This document shows, piece by piece, positions 7,731-15,571 of a stretch of DNA of 64,000 nt. The translations under genes were made by a program, and so were the position numbers. Each line of letters begins with the position of its first letter. The stretch's first letter is position 1. The notes beneath the pieces were generated by a model that was not told where the DNA came from, ran no database searches, and saw nothing but the letters and a program-made list of their open reading frames with translations. Where the stretch lies: contig NZ_ASJB01000044.1 in the NCBI RefSeq assembly GCF_000478275.1, positions 62,001-126,000 of the forward strand, in the 5' to 3' direction. Source of the stretch: Amycolatopsis orientalis DSM 40040 = KCTC 9412. GTDB lineage: Bacteria; Actinomycetota; Actinomycetes; Mycobacteriales; Pseudonocardiaceae.

Positions 7731-8804
7731 TCAGACTCGATTGAGCGGTTTACCCTTCCGCCAGGCTGTCGCCATCAGGTGCACGAGCTGCGTCGGGGGC
7801 CACCGTGGCAGGCCCGCCGATTGTCCGGCCTCCACGTGAGGCCTCGCCGAGGGCCCCGCTGGTGCATCAGGCCGTCGTCCCCGGGGCGGCTGCTCCTCGT
7901 CGAAGTTCGGCGACCAGGGCAGATCGAACTGCTCCTCGAGGAGCATCGTTCGCCCGTGATTGGTGGCGTGGGCGGCGGAGAATCGACTGGAGTTCTCGGG
8001 CCGGGCGAGTCCGATGAGGCCATGGAGTGCGGAGTAGTCGAGACGCAGCTCGGGGATGTCGGCTTTGGTGAAGATGATCGGCGCAGCCGCGATCGCTCTA
8101 TCCAGGTCCAGCCTTTCGGCGAACGTGGTCCTCTGAAAATGGACACCTGGGTAGCGGTAGTCGATGTCGGTGGCGAAGCGTGCGGCCTGGAAAAGTACGG
8201 AAGATTTGAAGGTGGCCTCGTCGAAACCGGCGATGCTCCGGAAGGCCGCTTCGCTGAAATGTGCGGTGCCGCCGAACGAGGTGCCGCCGAAGCTGGCAGC
8301 GTCGTCGAAGGTCGCCGAGTAAAAGCTGACGTCCGCGGTGAAGGTCGCCCGGTGAAAGAAGGCGCCGCTCGTGAAGGCGGTGAAGTTGAAGTAGGTCGAG
8401 CCGAGAAACGTCGCACCAGCAAATCTCACGGCGCCGACCGAGCATTCCCCCAGGGTGAAGTTGATGAGGGTTGCGCCATCGAGGTTGAGTGACAGGGGTC
8501 CCCAGTTCCGCTTTCCGGGGGCACGTGGTCCCGTTCTGGTGGAGAGATGCGCATGCAGGATGTTCTGCACGGCCAGGCGCACTTGGCGTTCGTGGTCGGC
8601 GGTGGCTGCGGCCTGGTGTGGCACGGTCTCGCACTGGGAGGGCTCGCTCTGCTGATGGTCGAACGGCATCCGCAGGTACGCGCATAGCAGGTCCGCGACG
8701 GTCTGCCGCAGTTCCGGATGGGCGTCGCCCAGGCGTTCCAGGGCGAGCACCGCCGAGGCGTTCGCCGCGCTGCCGCACCCCTTGCTGCAAGCACTGCGAG
8801 CCAC
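7731..8804 (-). CDS. Pentapeptide-repeat protein, N-terminus apparently truncated
   Basis: The frame covers 357 residues. Residues 25-50 (ALERLGDAHPELRQTVADLL then CAYLRMPF) match the conserved segment that in actinomycete relatives follows two membrane helices and a 'RxxxAxxQLG' helix; those upstream parts are missing here. Residues 110-235 are pentapeptide repeats of the A(D/N/T)F type (VRFAGATFLGSTYFNFTAF, ATFTADVSFYSATFDDAASF) that would form a right-handed quadrilateral beta helix. The C-terminus is low in complexity. The first codon overlaps the divergent recombinase gene by 23 bases and has no ribosome site. This suggests that a rearrangement next to the recombinase removed the 5' part. 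Confidence 0.65.
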   Translation of the reverse strand: MARSACSKGCGSAANASAVLALERLGDAHPELRQTVADLLCAYLRMPFDHQQSEPSQCETVPHQAAATADHERQVRLAVQNILHAHLSTRTGPRAPGKRNWGPLSLNLDGATLINFTLGECSVGAVRFAGATFLGSTYFNFTAFTSGAFFHRATFTADVSFYSATFDDAASFGGTSFGGTAHFSEAAFRSIAGFDEATFKSSVLFQAARFATDIDYRYPGVHFQRTTFAERLDLDRAIAAAPIIFTKADIPELRLDYSALHGLIGLARPENSSRFSAAHATNHGRTMLLEEQFDLPWSPNFDEEQPPRGRRPDAPAGPSARPHVEAGQSAGLPRWPPTQLVHLMATAWRKGKPLNRV

Positions 8805-10080
8805 GCTGCCGATGCCGCAGCCGGGGGAGGAGCATTCTCCGCGCGGCCTATCGCTTCTCTGGCTCGCCCGGCACTACGACGATTCCCCGAACACGGCGGA
8901 GGCCTATTACCGGGGCCTGCTCAGCTGGCTGGACTACTGCCAGCTCACCTCGGTGAATCCGCTGCGGGCGCGCACTCCGGACGTTGACAGCTGGACGCTG
9001 GGACTCAAGCTCGATGGCGCCTCGGCGTCGGTGATCAACCAGCGGATGGCCGCCATCCGAGGCTGGTACACCTACCTGCGCCGCGGTCGCGTTGAGATCA
9101 CCGATCCGGTCACTGACGCCCAGCGCCCAGCCCAGACCAAGACCGACGAGTCGGACACGCCGTTCCTGACCATCGCCGAGATCGGCACGCTGCTCCGGCA
9201 GGCGATGCGGGAAGTCGAGGCCGCCGGCGACAACCTCGCGAAACGGGAACTCGCGCTCCGGCTGGCCGCACTGGTCTGGCTGCTCGCGGCCACCGGCATC
9301 CGCAGCGGCGCTGTGTTCGCCGCCGCCGCGGGCGGCCTCCACCACAACGGCGGCCACCGGCGCCTGCGCTATCACCTCAAAGGCCACAGCCGGGACGTCT
9401 CCGACCCGATCCCGCCCCAGGTCGCCATCGTCCTCGACGCCTACCTCGACTGCCGGGCCGCCCGGCAGACCCTCGCCGCCCTGCCGCCGGAAGAGCCGCT
9501 GCTCGCTACCAGCTCCGGGAAGCACTGGACCAAGCAGGGCGCGACGATGGCGCTGGCCGGTCTCGCCCGACGTGCAGGGCTCCCGAACGCCGATGACCTG
9601 AACCTGCACGCTTTGCGCCACACCGCGGCCTCCGGTGCCCTCAACGAGCTGGGCATCACCCTCGACCGAGTTCGACGGATGCTGCGGCACCGCAGCATCA
9701 CCACCACCCAGATCTACGTCCACGACGGTCTTCAGCCCGGCCAATCCGCCGCGCACAAACTCGCCGCCGCCTACGGCGCCGAGATCCACATGCCCGGCAG
9801 CGGCACCCTCGGCGGCGCCGTGCAGTCCGGTGCCGCCGCGGTGACCCGCGCGGCGATCACCGCGCACAGCCACGTGACCGCACTGCACCGCATCGCCGAC
9901 ACCGGGGACAGCCTCCCCGCCACGGTCGTGGCCGAAATCGCCGCGACCCTGAGCGCGCTGCTGGACCGCTGCGACGGCGCCGACCCTGTCTACGCCCCGC
10001 TCGCCGAAACCATTCGCGCGCTCATCGCCGGCGGACTGCCATCCCTCACCGGAGCAGGCCCGGACGCGGAACCATCATGA
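8782..10080 (+). CDS. Tyrosine recombinase/integrase
   Basis: The protein has 432 residues. Residues 20-105 form the core-binding (SAM-like) domain (ARHYDDSPNTAEAYYRGLLS). The catalytic domain shows the complete set: Arg174 in TGIRSGAV, Lys200 in YHLKGHS, His276 and Arg279 in HALRHTAASG, His303 in LRHRS and the nucleophile Tyr312 in TTTQIYVHDG. Everything needed for strand exchange is present. An extra 110-residue C-terminal extension (Ala-rich helices) goes beyond typical integrases of about 320-380 residues. It starts at ATG 8782, inside the 5' end of the divergent pentapeptide gene, and its stop overlaps the next ATG by 4 bases. No adjacent tRNA gene or direct repeat marking an att site was found. 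Confidence 0.85.
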   Translation: MLQALRATLPMPQPGEEHSPRGLSLLWLARHYDDSPNTAEAYYRGLLSWLDYCQLTSVNPLRARTPDVDSWTLGLKLDGASASVINQRMAAIRGWYTYLRRGRVEITDPVTDAQRPAQTKTDESDTPFLTIAEIGTLLRQAMREVEAAGDNLAKRELALRLAALVWLLAATGIRSGAVFAAAAGGLHHNGGHRRLRYHLKGHSRDVSDPIPPQVAIVLDAYLDCRAARQTLAALPPEEPLLATSSGKHWTKQGATMALAGLARRAGLPNADDLNLHALRHTAASGALNELGITLDRVRRMLRHRSITTTQIYVHDGLQPGQSAAHKLAAAYGAEIHMPGSGTLGGAVQSGAAAVTRAAITAHSHVTALHRIADTGDSLPATVVAEIAATLSALLDRCDGADPVYAPLAETIRALIAGGLPSLTGAGPDAEPS

Positions 10081-10352
10081 CCCCCCTTGTTGGTACTCCG
10101 GCGGCGGCCGGGCTGCCCGCGCTCGCCCGCGCTCTGCGGCACCACGGCCGCGACGGCGACGAGCCGCAGAACGGCTACGACGTCAGGTCCTACCGCGACG
10201 TCGCCGGCGTCCTCGACCAGGCCGTCGCCGCCACCGACCTCACCACCACCGGGAGCCCCAGCACCTCGGCGGCGCCCACCGGCAGGTCGCCGAGCAGGTC
10301 TGGCCGCTACAGCGATCCGCGCCGGTTCGCCGGAGCCACAACCAAGGCCTAG
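10077..10352 (+). CDS. Small protein coupled to the recombinase
   Basis: A frame of 91 codons starting ATG in ATGA overlap with the recombinase stop. Residues 10-60 (AAGLPALARALRHHGRDGDE and VRSYRDVAGVLDQAVAATDL) look like two helices with reasonable codon bias. The last 30 residues are Ser/Thr/Pro/Arg-rich and may be out-of-frame continuation after an indel. The 4-base overlap is the main reason to accept it. It could be a recombination directionality helper, but no excisionase-type helix-turn-helix can be seen. The family is unknown. Confidence 0.45.
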   Translation: MTPLVGTPAAAGLPALARALRHHGRDGDEPQNGYDVRSYRDVAGVLDQAVAATDLTTTGSPSTSAAPTGRSPSRSGRYSDPRRFAGATTKA

Positions 10353-10494
10353 AGGTACGCTCGCGGCTTCCGGCTTCATGTCGTCGCCCGCCCTGACCAG
10401 GTATTTTCCGGTCAACCAAACAGAAATGGGCCCGCCTTGCTCTAACAGGGCAGCGGGGTACAACGCCCGGCGGCTGGACATCTGGGAGAACGGT

Positions 10495-10785
10495 GTGATC
10501 ACGATAGGGAGCCTTTTCCGGGGTCTTAGGAATGGCTGTGGCGCGCTCCATGAGTGGATCAAGGGACGCTACCGCCTCGCGCGGGAGAAGGAGGACCGGG
10601 CAACGGCGGAAGTGGTCCTGCGTCAACTTGGTACCGGAGGTGGCGTGTGGATCGACCGGGAATCCGACCGGTTCAGGATGATCGTCAGACCCGTCGATGG
10701 TCAGCCGGACAGTGTTCAGGCCCAGGTCGACCAGGCTGGGCACCTGCTTCAGTTGGAACAGGGCAATGGGACGCTCGAGCGATGA
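10495..10785 (+). CDS. Small protein leading the sigma-factor operon
   Basis: The protein has 96 residues, starting at GTG 10495 after a GGGAGAAC ribosome site. The N-terminal half is basic and helical (LFRGLRNGCGALHEWIKGRY then RLAREKEDRATAEVVLRQLG). The C-terminal half reads as a small beta unit (GGGVWIDRESDRFRMIVRPV and DSVQAQVDQAGHLLQLEQGN). Its end overlaps the start of the ECF sigma gene by 20 bases, so it is translated as part of the same message. Family not recognised. A part in sensing or in controlling the sigma factor is possible but unsupported by any motif. Confidence 0.55.
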   Translation: MITIGSLFRGLRNGCGALHEWIKGRYRLAREKEDRATAEVVLRQLGTGGGVWIDRESDRFRMIVRPVDGQPDSVQAQVDQAGHLLQLEQGNGTLER

Positions 10786-11386
10786 TCCGCAGGCGGCGTC
10801 GGCTCGCCGGTCCGATCCGGACGTCGCAGCTCGGCTCGACGCTCCGGCGGCAGCCTTGCTGGAGGACTGGTTCGCCGAGCACGCAGGGGCGGGCTACAAC
10901 TACCTCCGTGTCCGGGGTGTTGACGCGCTCACGGCCGAGGACCTTGTCCACGAGGCGTTCCTGGCGATCGGGAAGTGCCTGCGCAACAACGGGTCCGTCG
11001 CCCATCCACGGACGTACATCATCACGGTGGTGCACAACCGGTGGGTGAGGTGGCTGAACAGCTCGGACCGGAACGACCGGCCGCATCCTGAAGCGGGGAT
11101 GGAGGAAGTGGATGAAACGAGCAGCGATGCCTTCGACCGGGTTCTCGATCAACACGCCCGGCGAGATGATCTCGACATGCTCCCGGTGGCCCTGGAAGCT
11201 CTTCCGCCCCGCCAGCGGGCGGTCGTGCGCATGAAGTACTTCAGGGGCATGTCGGAGGTCCAGATCGCCGAAGCCTTAGAAATCAACAAGAACACCGTCC
11301 GCTTCCACCTGTCGCGTGCTCATCAAGCCCTCGAAGCGTTCTTATCTCGGTCAACGCGCAGGAAGGGGGAGAGCTCGCATGAATGA
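10766..11386 (+). CDS. ECF-type RNA polymerase sigma factor
   Basis: The protein has 206 residues. Region 2 is at about residues 30-95 (GVDALTAEDLVHEAFLAIGK, then AHPRTYIITVVHNRWVRWLN), which has the typical 'A-E-D-L-V-x-E-x-F' helix for core binding and -10 melting. Region 4 is at about residues 135-195 (LPPRQRAVVRMKYFRGMSEV and EALEINKNTVRFHLSRAHQA), a standard sigma-70 r4 helix-turn-helix for the -35 element. The start is ATG 10766. The stop overlaps the start of the LuxR-type gene, so the presumed partner is co-translated. No zinc anti-sigma (HxxxCxxC) motif is encoded next to it. Confidence 0.8.
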   Translation: MGRSSDDPQAASARRSDPDVAARLDAPAAALLEDWFAEHAGAGYNYLRVRGVDALTAEDLVHEAFLAIGKCLRNNGSVAHPRTYIITVVHNRWVRWLNSSDRNDRPHPEAGMEEVDETSSDAFDRVLDQHARRDDLDMLPVALEALPPRQRAVVRMKYFRGMSEVQIAEALEINKNTVRFHLSRAHQALEAFLSRSTRRKGESSHE

Positions 11387-11963
11387 CGAGGATCTGGACG
11401 CCAGGCTCGCCCGGTTGCCGGAGAGCTACGAAGCCGAATTCGATGTCGGGCGCGGGCTTGAACGCCTGCGAGCCGACGGCTATGGCTTTCGAGAGACCAG
11501 CGCAGAGGCAACCGATGCAAACATTGCTGCGACTGCGGTGTCCGGCCGTGCGACGCGCTCTGGATCAAGCGTACAGACGCTGGGCGCGGAAACGGGCACC
11601 GATTCAGTGCGAGTGAACACGTCTGTCGCGCTACGCGAGGGCGTCAGCCTTGGGCCCGGCCAGGTAGCTATCAACCTCGCCGAACTGGAGGGCGGCGCCT
11701 ACGCGGACCCGAGCCTCGCACCGGTCCTGGCCACCGGCACCCGGGTCGCCGGCACCGACAACACCCCGCGCGAGCTTTCCGCGCGCGAGGTCGAGGTGCT
11801 GCAGCTCGTCGCCGACGGCCAGAGCTACAAGGAGATCGGTGAGGAACTCAGCCTCTCCGCTCTCACGGTGAAGTCTCACCTCTCCCGCATCGGGCGCAAG
11901 CTCGGCACGGGTGACCGGGCTGAGATGGTGGCGCTGGCGATGCGTGCCGGCGTGATCCTCTGA
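11379..11963 (+). CDS. Sigma-partner-like protein with LuxR-type DNA-binding domain
   Basis: The protein has 194 residues. The N-terminus (MNDEDLDARLARLPESYEAE) has the acidic short-helix look of proteins encoded straight after ECF sigma factors. The middle (residues 45-125) is Ala/Thr/Gly-rich and probably flexible. The C-terminus from about residue 132 is a complete LuxR/GerE helix-turn-helix: LSAREVEVLQLVADGQSYKE, IGEELSLSALTVKSHLSRIG, then KLGTGDRAEMVALAMRAGVI. The start at ATG 11379 has a GGGGGAG ribosome site and overlaps the sigma gene by 8 bases. The inference is a second regulator working in the same circuit as the sigma factor. Confidence 0.75.
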   Translation: MNDEDLDARLARLPESYEAEFDVGRGLERLRADGYGFRETSAEATDANIAATAVSGRATRSGSSVQTLGAETGTDSVRVNTSVALREGVSLGPGQVAINLAELEGGAYADPSLAPVLATGTRVAGTDNTPRELSAREVEVLQLVADGQSYKEIGEELSLSALTVKSHLSRIGRKLGTGDRAEMVALAMRAGVIL

Positions 11964-12030
11964 CAAAGGCGAACTGCCCTTGCGGGGCGGGCGGACCAGG
12001 CGCGGTCCGCTCGTCCCGTGGGGGCTTCAC

Positions 12031-12249
12031 CTATCGCCACCCCGATTCCCGGCCACCGCACGCGCAGCCGGTGTCCTGCGGGCGGCGGTGTCCGGGGTGA
12101 GCTCCACCTGACAGACCAGTCTGGACGCGAAGACCGACCGTGTCGTCTCGGCGGTGCAGCAGGAAGAGGAAGCTCAGTTTCATCCCGTAGGCGATCAGGA
12201 TCCCGAGGGCGATGACGGCCGCGATCAGGACGGGGGTGGGCAGTGGCAT
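12031..12249 (-). CDS. Small single-span membrane protein
   Basis: The protein has 72 residues starting at ATG 12249 with GGAG 6 bases upstream. Residues 4-34 (PTPVLIAAVIALGILIAYGM then KLSFLFLLHR) form one long or two short membrane segments. A basic, Gly/Arg-rich soluble tail with a Cys-Ala-Cys near the end follows. It is divergent from the helical regulator gene at 12418 and convergent with the sigma operon. No family recognised. Confidence 0.55.
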   Translation of the reverse strand: MPLPTPVLIAAVIALGILIAYGMKLSFLFLLHRRDDTVGLRVQTGLSGGAHPGHRRPQDTGCACGGRESGWR

Positions 12250-12417
12250 ACGAATCTCCGTTCGGCCGGGGGACTCGCCTCCGGGGGAGGGGCGAGGTCC
12301 GCGGTGGTGTGCTCGTTCAGCCTTCACCCGGTGCCCGGACCGTGGTGAGGTTCGGGGCGGTATGAGGCAAGGTGAGGAGAGTGATGAGGTGATCTGGGGC
12401 GATCGGAGGAGGAGTCG

Positions 12418-13203
12418 ATGCCACGGCTAGCGCAACCGGTCCTCGGTGAAGGACCCCTGAAGCGCCTGAACGATGCCCTCCACGAGCTGCACGGCAAGGC
12501 GCATCACTTGAGCCTGAGCAGAATCGCGAAGGCGATCAAGAACGAAGAGTCGAATCACCACGAGATCTCGGCCGAGACCGTGCGGCGCGCGTTCAGCGCT
12601 CCACGAATTCCGCCCGCGGAGAACCTTCTCATGATCGTCGATGCTCTCGCCCGAAACGTCCGGGACTCGAACGCCGCCTTCGTGGAGGAGGAATGTGACC
12701 GGTTCAGCCGCCTCCTGCAAGAGGCGGTCGCGGCCGATGAAGCACCGGTGAGCCCTCCGGCGGCGGAAGGCGCCGGTGTGTCCGTCCTGAAGGCCACACC
12801 TCATTCGCGGCTGGCGACCTTGATGATCAACACCCTCGCCCGCGAGTACGGCGCCGAGTCCCTGGAAGCGTGGCTTGATCCCGAAGGCCCCGAAGATGCG
12901 ATGGTGCTTTCGGAGCTGGTCGTCGACGTGCTGGCCGAGAACGGCGATGTGGACAACCTGCGGGCGAAGACCGACGACGGTGACGCCTACGCGGGGCAAC
13001 GGCTCGCCGAGTACTTCGCCGAGCAAGGCGATCAGGAAGAGCTTCAAACCCTCGCGTACGCCGACAACTCAGTCGCGCAGCCGTTCGCGCAGTACCAACT
13101 GGCTTTCTGGCAGTGGTCTGACCATTCCGGCTGGTATCGGGAAGAACCCAAAGAGCCGCTCGATGTGCGGATCCGGCGCCGGCAAGGCCCAACATCTGAG
13201 TGA
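12418..13203 (+). CDS. Helical regulator-like protein, N-terminal DNA-binding-type domain
   Basis: The protein has 261 residues. Residues 10-85 (LKRLNDALHELHGKAHHLSL, SRIAKAIKNEESNHHEISAE, TVRRAFSAPRIPPAENLLMI) have the layout of an Xre-like helix-turn-helix used by many actinomycete regulators. An acidic, Pro-containing linker follows. Residues 125-240 are helical hairpins with repeats such as AGQRLAEYFAEQGDQEELQT, reminiscent of Sel1/TPR-like solenoids. The ribosome site GGAGGAGG lies 5 bases before ATG 12418. It probably controls genes or binds a partner through the solenoid. No target is visible. Confidence 0.7.
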   Translation: MPRLAQPVLGEGPLKRLNDALHELHGKAHHLSLSRIAKAIKNEESNHHEISAETVRRAFSAPRIPPAENLLMIVDALARNVRDSNAAFVEEECDRFSRLLQEAVAADEAPVSPPAAEGAGVSVLKATPHSRLATLMINTLAREYGAESLEAWLDPEGPEDAMVLSELVVDVLAENGDVDNLRAKTDDGDAYAGQRLAEYFAEQGDQEELQTLAYADNSVAQPFAQYQLAFWQWSDHSGWYREEPKEPLDVRIRRRQGPTSE

Positions 13204-13245
13204 CCCCACGGCCGCCCCGAGGCGAGGCCCTGGACCCCAGTCCTC

Positions 13246-13504
13246 ATGTAGTTCAGTGTGATCGTCCTGGCTTCGCGGTCCGCCTGCGCAAAGCTGCGGT
13301 GGTATCCGCAGACGAAACAGGTGCCCGCGGCGATGCCGACGCCCTAGTCGCCGCCGCCGCCCACCGGGACGAGCGCTGACCGGTCGCAGACCGGACAGTC
13401 CTGAAGTTGCTCTACATCGTCGCCCGGCACCGGGGGCCAGCGCGCGCCGCTTCGACCCGCCGGGCGATCTCGTCGTCGAGCAGCCGGAGGTAGTCCCGGG
13501 TCAC
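13246..13504 (-). pseudogene. Decayed small zinc-ribbon gene
   Basis: From GTG 13504 (ribosome site GAGGAAG) the frame reads VTRDYLRLLDDEIARRVEAA and then loses sense. In the adjacent frame it continues PGDDVEQLQDCPVCDRSALV, then after an in-frame stop GVGIAAGTCFVCGYHRSFAQ and ADREARTITLN. The joined sequence has two Cys-x-x-Cys pairs (CPVC and CFVC) typical of a small zinc ribbon. At least one indel and one stop codon break it, and its 3' end runs into the convergent regulator gene. It is a clear fossil of a once functional gene. Confidence 0.55.
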
Positions 13505-13695
13505 GGATCAGGTCTTCCTCGCTGCCATCGCGTTCGTGGGCAAGCTAGCGGACGAGGCAGCGCCAGGTGGCTCGCGCGCCGTCCAAGCTGGCGGGGCTTT
13601 CGGCGAGCTGCCTCCCGGGCGTTCATCCCCATCCGCGATCACCCTCGTTCGCGAGTACGGGCGTTTCTTCGCGTCAGTAGTACGCCATAGCCGGG

Positions 13696-14799
13696 TTAGG
13701 CCTGGGCCGCGCCGATCCGGTGCAGATAGCGGTAGGTATCGCTCCTCGGGTTGCGCAGGTAGTTCTGGATCGGTTCGCTTGCCTTGTTGACGGCAATGCC
13801 GGCACCGACCGAGCCCAACACCGTGAGCACAGGAGATGTGCCGGACGCCACCATGGCCGTAGCGGTGCTCCCGGTCGCGATGACGACGGAGACCAGTCTC
13901 TTGGACCATCCGCGCAGCACCGATCGGCCCGCCGAACACATGTCGGCCAGGGCGTCGGAGATCTCGCGCCGAACAGCGCGCTCGACGTGTCTCGGTTCCG
14001 AATACGTCTGCGTCAACTGCTCTACGAGACGTTCGACGGCCACGATCAGGCGTCGGCGCTCGTCGTCGTACTTCTGCCGGAACCTGATCAGCGCCGCGGT
14101 GTCGATACCGGGGCGCGGGTCGGGGAGGATCCTGCCGACGTCGACATTTAGCAGGACGTCGTTGCGGCCCTCGCTACCGATCCATCGGTCTACGTCTACC
14201 AACTCAGGGCCGAAGCACGCTACGAACATCGGCGCTGTGCCGCTCTCGTTCTCAAGCTCCGAGAGGATGTTAGCGGTACGCACCATCACCTCGCGGTCGA
14301 CGCTAGTCAAGGGTCTCGAACCTGAACACATGACCGGGTAAAAGTCCCATCCGCTCACGTAACACCCACCGGTCCAGGCGGCTTGAACGACACCGATACG
14401 GACCGTGGCGCTGTCGACGAGGGCTGCGGCCTGATCCCTGGCATCGCGCGCTCGGATGTCCCCCGCCACGAGGCGGTCCTTGCCCATCCAGCAGTCGTAA
14501 GTCTGCCCCCATCGCGGCTCGAACTTGCCTCGCAGCACGAGTTCGCGAACTTCATCCTGGACGACCGCGTGGTACGACTTCTCCTGCAGGGCATCGAGAA
14601 CTCTGGGGTTCCGCCAGAGGCTGCCCGTGGGCAACGGCCGGTACAGGCCTGCCTCGTGCGCGCACCGCACCCGTGTATCGAGATGCGCGAGGGGATCATC
14701 GTCCGGCGCGAGCGTCGCAATACCGTCGCGATAGAGGAGCGCATGATGGAGCACTCGCTCGGGAGGGTTGACCGCCGGCTTGTACAGGACCTCAGACAT
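13696..14799 (-). CDS. DUF6236-like protein with C-terminal hydrophobic hairpin
   Basis: The protein has 367 residues. The start (MSEVLYKPAVNPPERVLHHA then LLYRDGIATLAPDDDPLAHL) matches the opening of the DUF6236 family: a tyrosine strand, a 'LLYwD.v' helix and an acidic loop. The middle is mixed alpha/beta. Residues 225-285 form a charged helical stretch (EVL-type helices around YDDERRRLIVAVERLVEQLT). Residues 300-345 are hydrophobic and Gly/Ala-rich (LVSVVIATGSTATAMVASGT, SPVLTVLGSVGAGIAVNKAS) and could insert in a membrane. The family's function is unknown. Some relatives sit in defence-like islands, as may this one. Confidence 0.6.
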   Translation of the reverse strand: MSEVLYKPAVNPPERVLHHALLYRDGIATLAPDDDPLAHLDTRVRCAHEAGLYRPLPTGSLWRNPRVLDALQEKSYHAVVQDEVRELVLRGKFEPRWGQTYDCWMGKDRLVAGDIRARDARDQAAALVDSATVRIGVVQAAWTGGCYVSGWDFYPVMCSGSRPLTSVDREVMVRTANILSELENESGTAPMFVACFGPELVDVDRWIGSEGRNDVLLNVDVGRILPDPRPGIDTAALIRFRQKYDDERRRLIVAVERLVEQLTQTYSEPRHVERAVRREISDALADMCSAGRSVLRGWSKRLVSVVIATGSTATAMVASGTSPVLTVLGSVGAGIAVNKASEPIQNYLRNPRSDTYRYLHRIGAAQA

Positions 14800-14923
14800 A
14801 ACACTTCAACGCCGCAGGCCCGAATTCCGTTGTCTCGAATCCGAGCAACTGCTCGCCCCGTGCGCAGACCCTAGTCACCGCGGCCAAACTGTTGACAAGA
14901 TCAGTCGCCGTTTCCAAAGCCCC

Positions 14924-15223
14924 TTAGAGGTTTCGAAGTCGCGGAAGGGGCAGCTCGAAGGTCGTGATTCCGAAGCGGCGGATCGCCGCGTTGAGCACGA
15001 TCAGCGCAACCCGGATCTCCTGCTCGTCCAGCTCTACTCCGCCGCCTGTGCCGAACCTCTCCAACGCGTCGTGGACGAGACGGGCAAGGCCGACCGCCGC
15101 ATCGACATCGTCGTGGTCGTCGAGCGGACCCCCCCTCGACGCAGGTCCAGCAGTCCTCGTCGACGCGCCGGGATCCCAGAACATCCGGCCAGAGCGGTTC
15201 GGTTCGGTCGACGAAGAAGTCAT
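14924..15223 (-). CDS. Small orphan protein
   Basis: The protein has 99 residues starting at ATG 15223 with TTGAGG about 6 bases upstream. The first 35 residues are polar and Gly/Arg/Ser-rich. Residues 36-95 look folded (DDVDAAVGLARLVHDALERF, GVELDEQEIRVALIVLNAAI, RRFGITTFELPLPRLRNL). Codon positions show the GC3 bias expected of real genes. It lies just downstream of a frameshifted small gene on the same strand. Family unknown. Confidence 0.5.
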   Translation of the reverse strand: MTSSSTEPNRSGRMFWDPGASTRTAGPASRGGPLDDHDDVDAAVGLARLVHDALERFGTGGGVELDEQEIRVALIVLNAAIRRFGITTFELPLPRLRNL

Positions 15224-15240
15224 CCGGCCTCAAGGGACTC

Positions 15241-15383
15241 TCAACTCAGCAGCGAACCATGCGCCCGGCACTCGGCGGCCAGCGCGGTGCAGAGCAGGTC
15301 CACGGCCGCGCTGCCGCCTCGGCGAAGCGTCGGAGCCGCTCTACCAGTGCAAGGTGCCCGACGGTGTCGAAGGCATTCAGCAT
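15241..15383 (-). pseudogene. Short frameshifted gene
   Basis: From ATG 15383 the frame reads MLNAFDTVGHLALVERLRRF and then AEAAA. Sense then moves to the neighbouring frame as AVDLLCTALAAECRAHGSLL before TGA at 15241-15243. Together they would make one amphipathic helical protein of about 47 residues. The length is not a multiple of three. It belongs to the string of interrupted small genes in this part of the window. Confidence 0.4.
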
Positions 15384-15571
15384 TCAGCAGCAATAGAGAG
15401 ATCCGTCAACGTCGCTGGTGGCGCGGTGGTCTGCGAGAACCCATGCGAATATTGCCAGTCATGCCTACGGGGCGGGGCAACCGAGCACTACACCCCTAAC
15501 CAAGGGACACTCAGACGAGTGGCCCGTTCCGGGGTACTCGAATGCCGCCCCGGTTGATCGCGCCGGGTTGG

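Noticed and set aside
6520..7839. 439-codon frame on the + strand
   Set aside because: It is the antisense of the DUF6283-like and coiled-coil genes, has Arg/Pro/Gly-rich translation and no ribosome site.
8700..10500. tRNA gene or att site next to the tyrosine recombinase
   Set aside because: No cloverleaf sequence or T-loop consensus could be found by reading either strand around the recombinase, and no direct repeat pair was evident.
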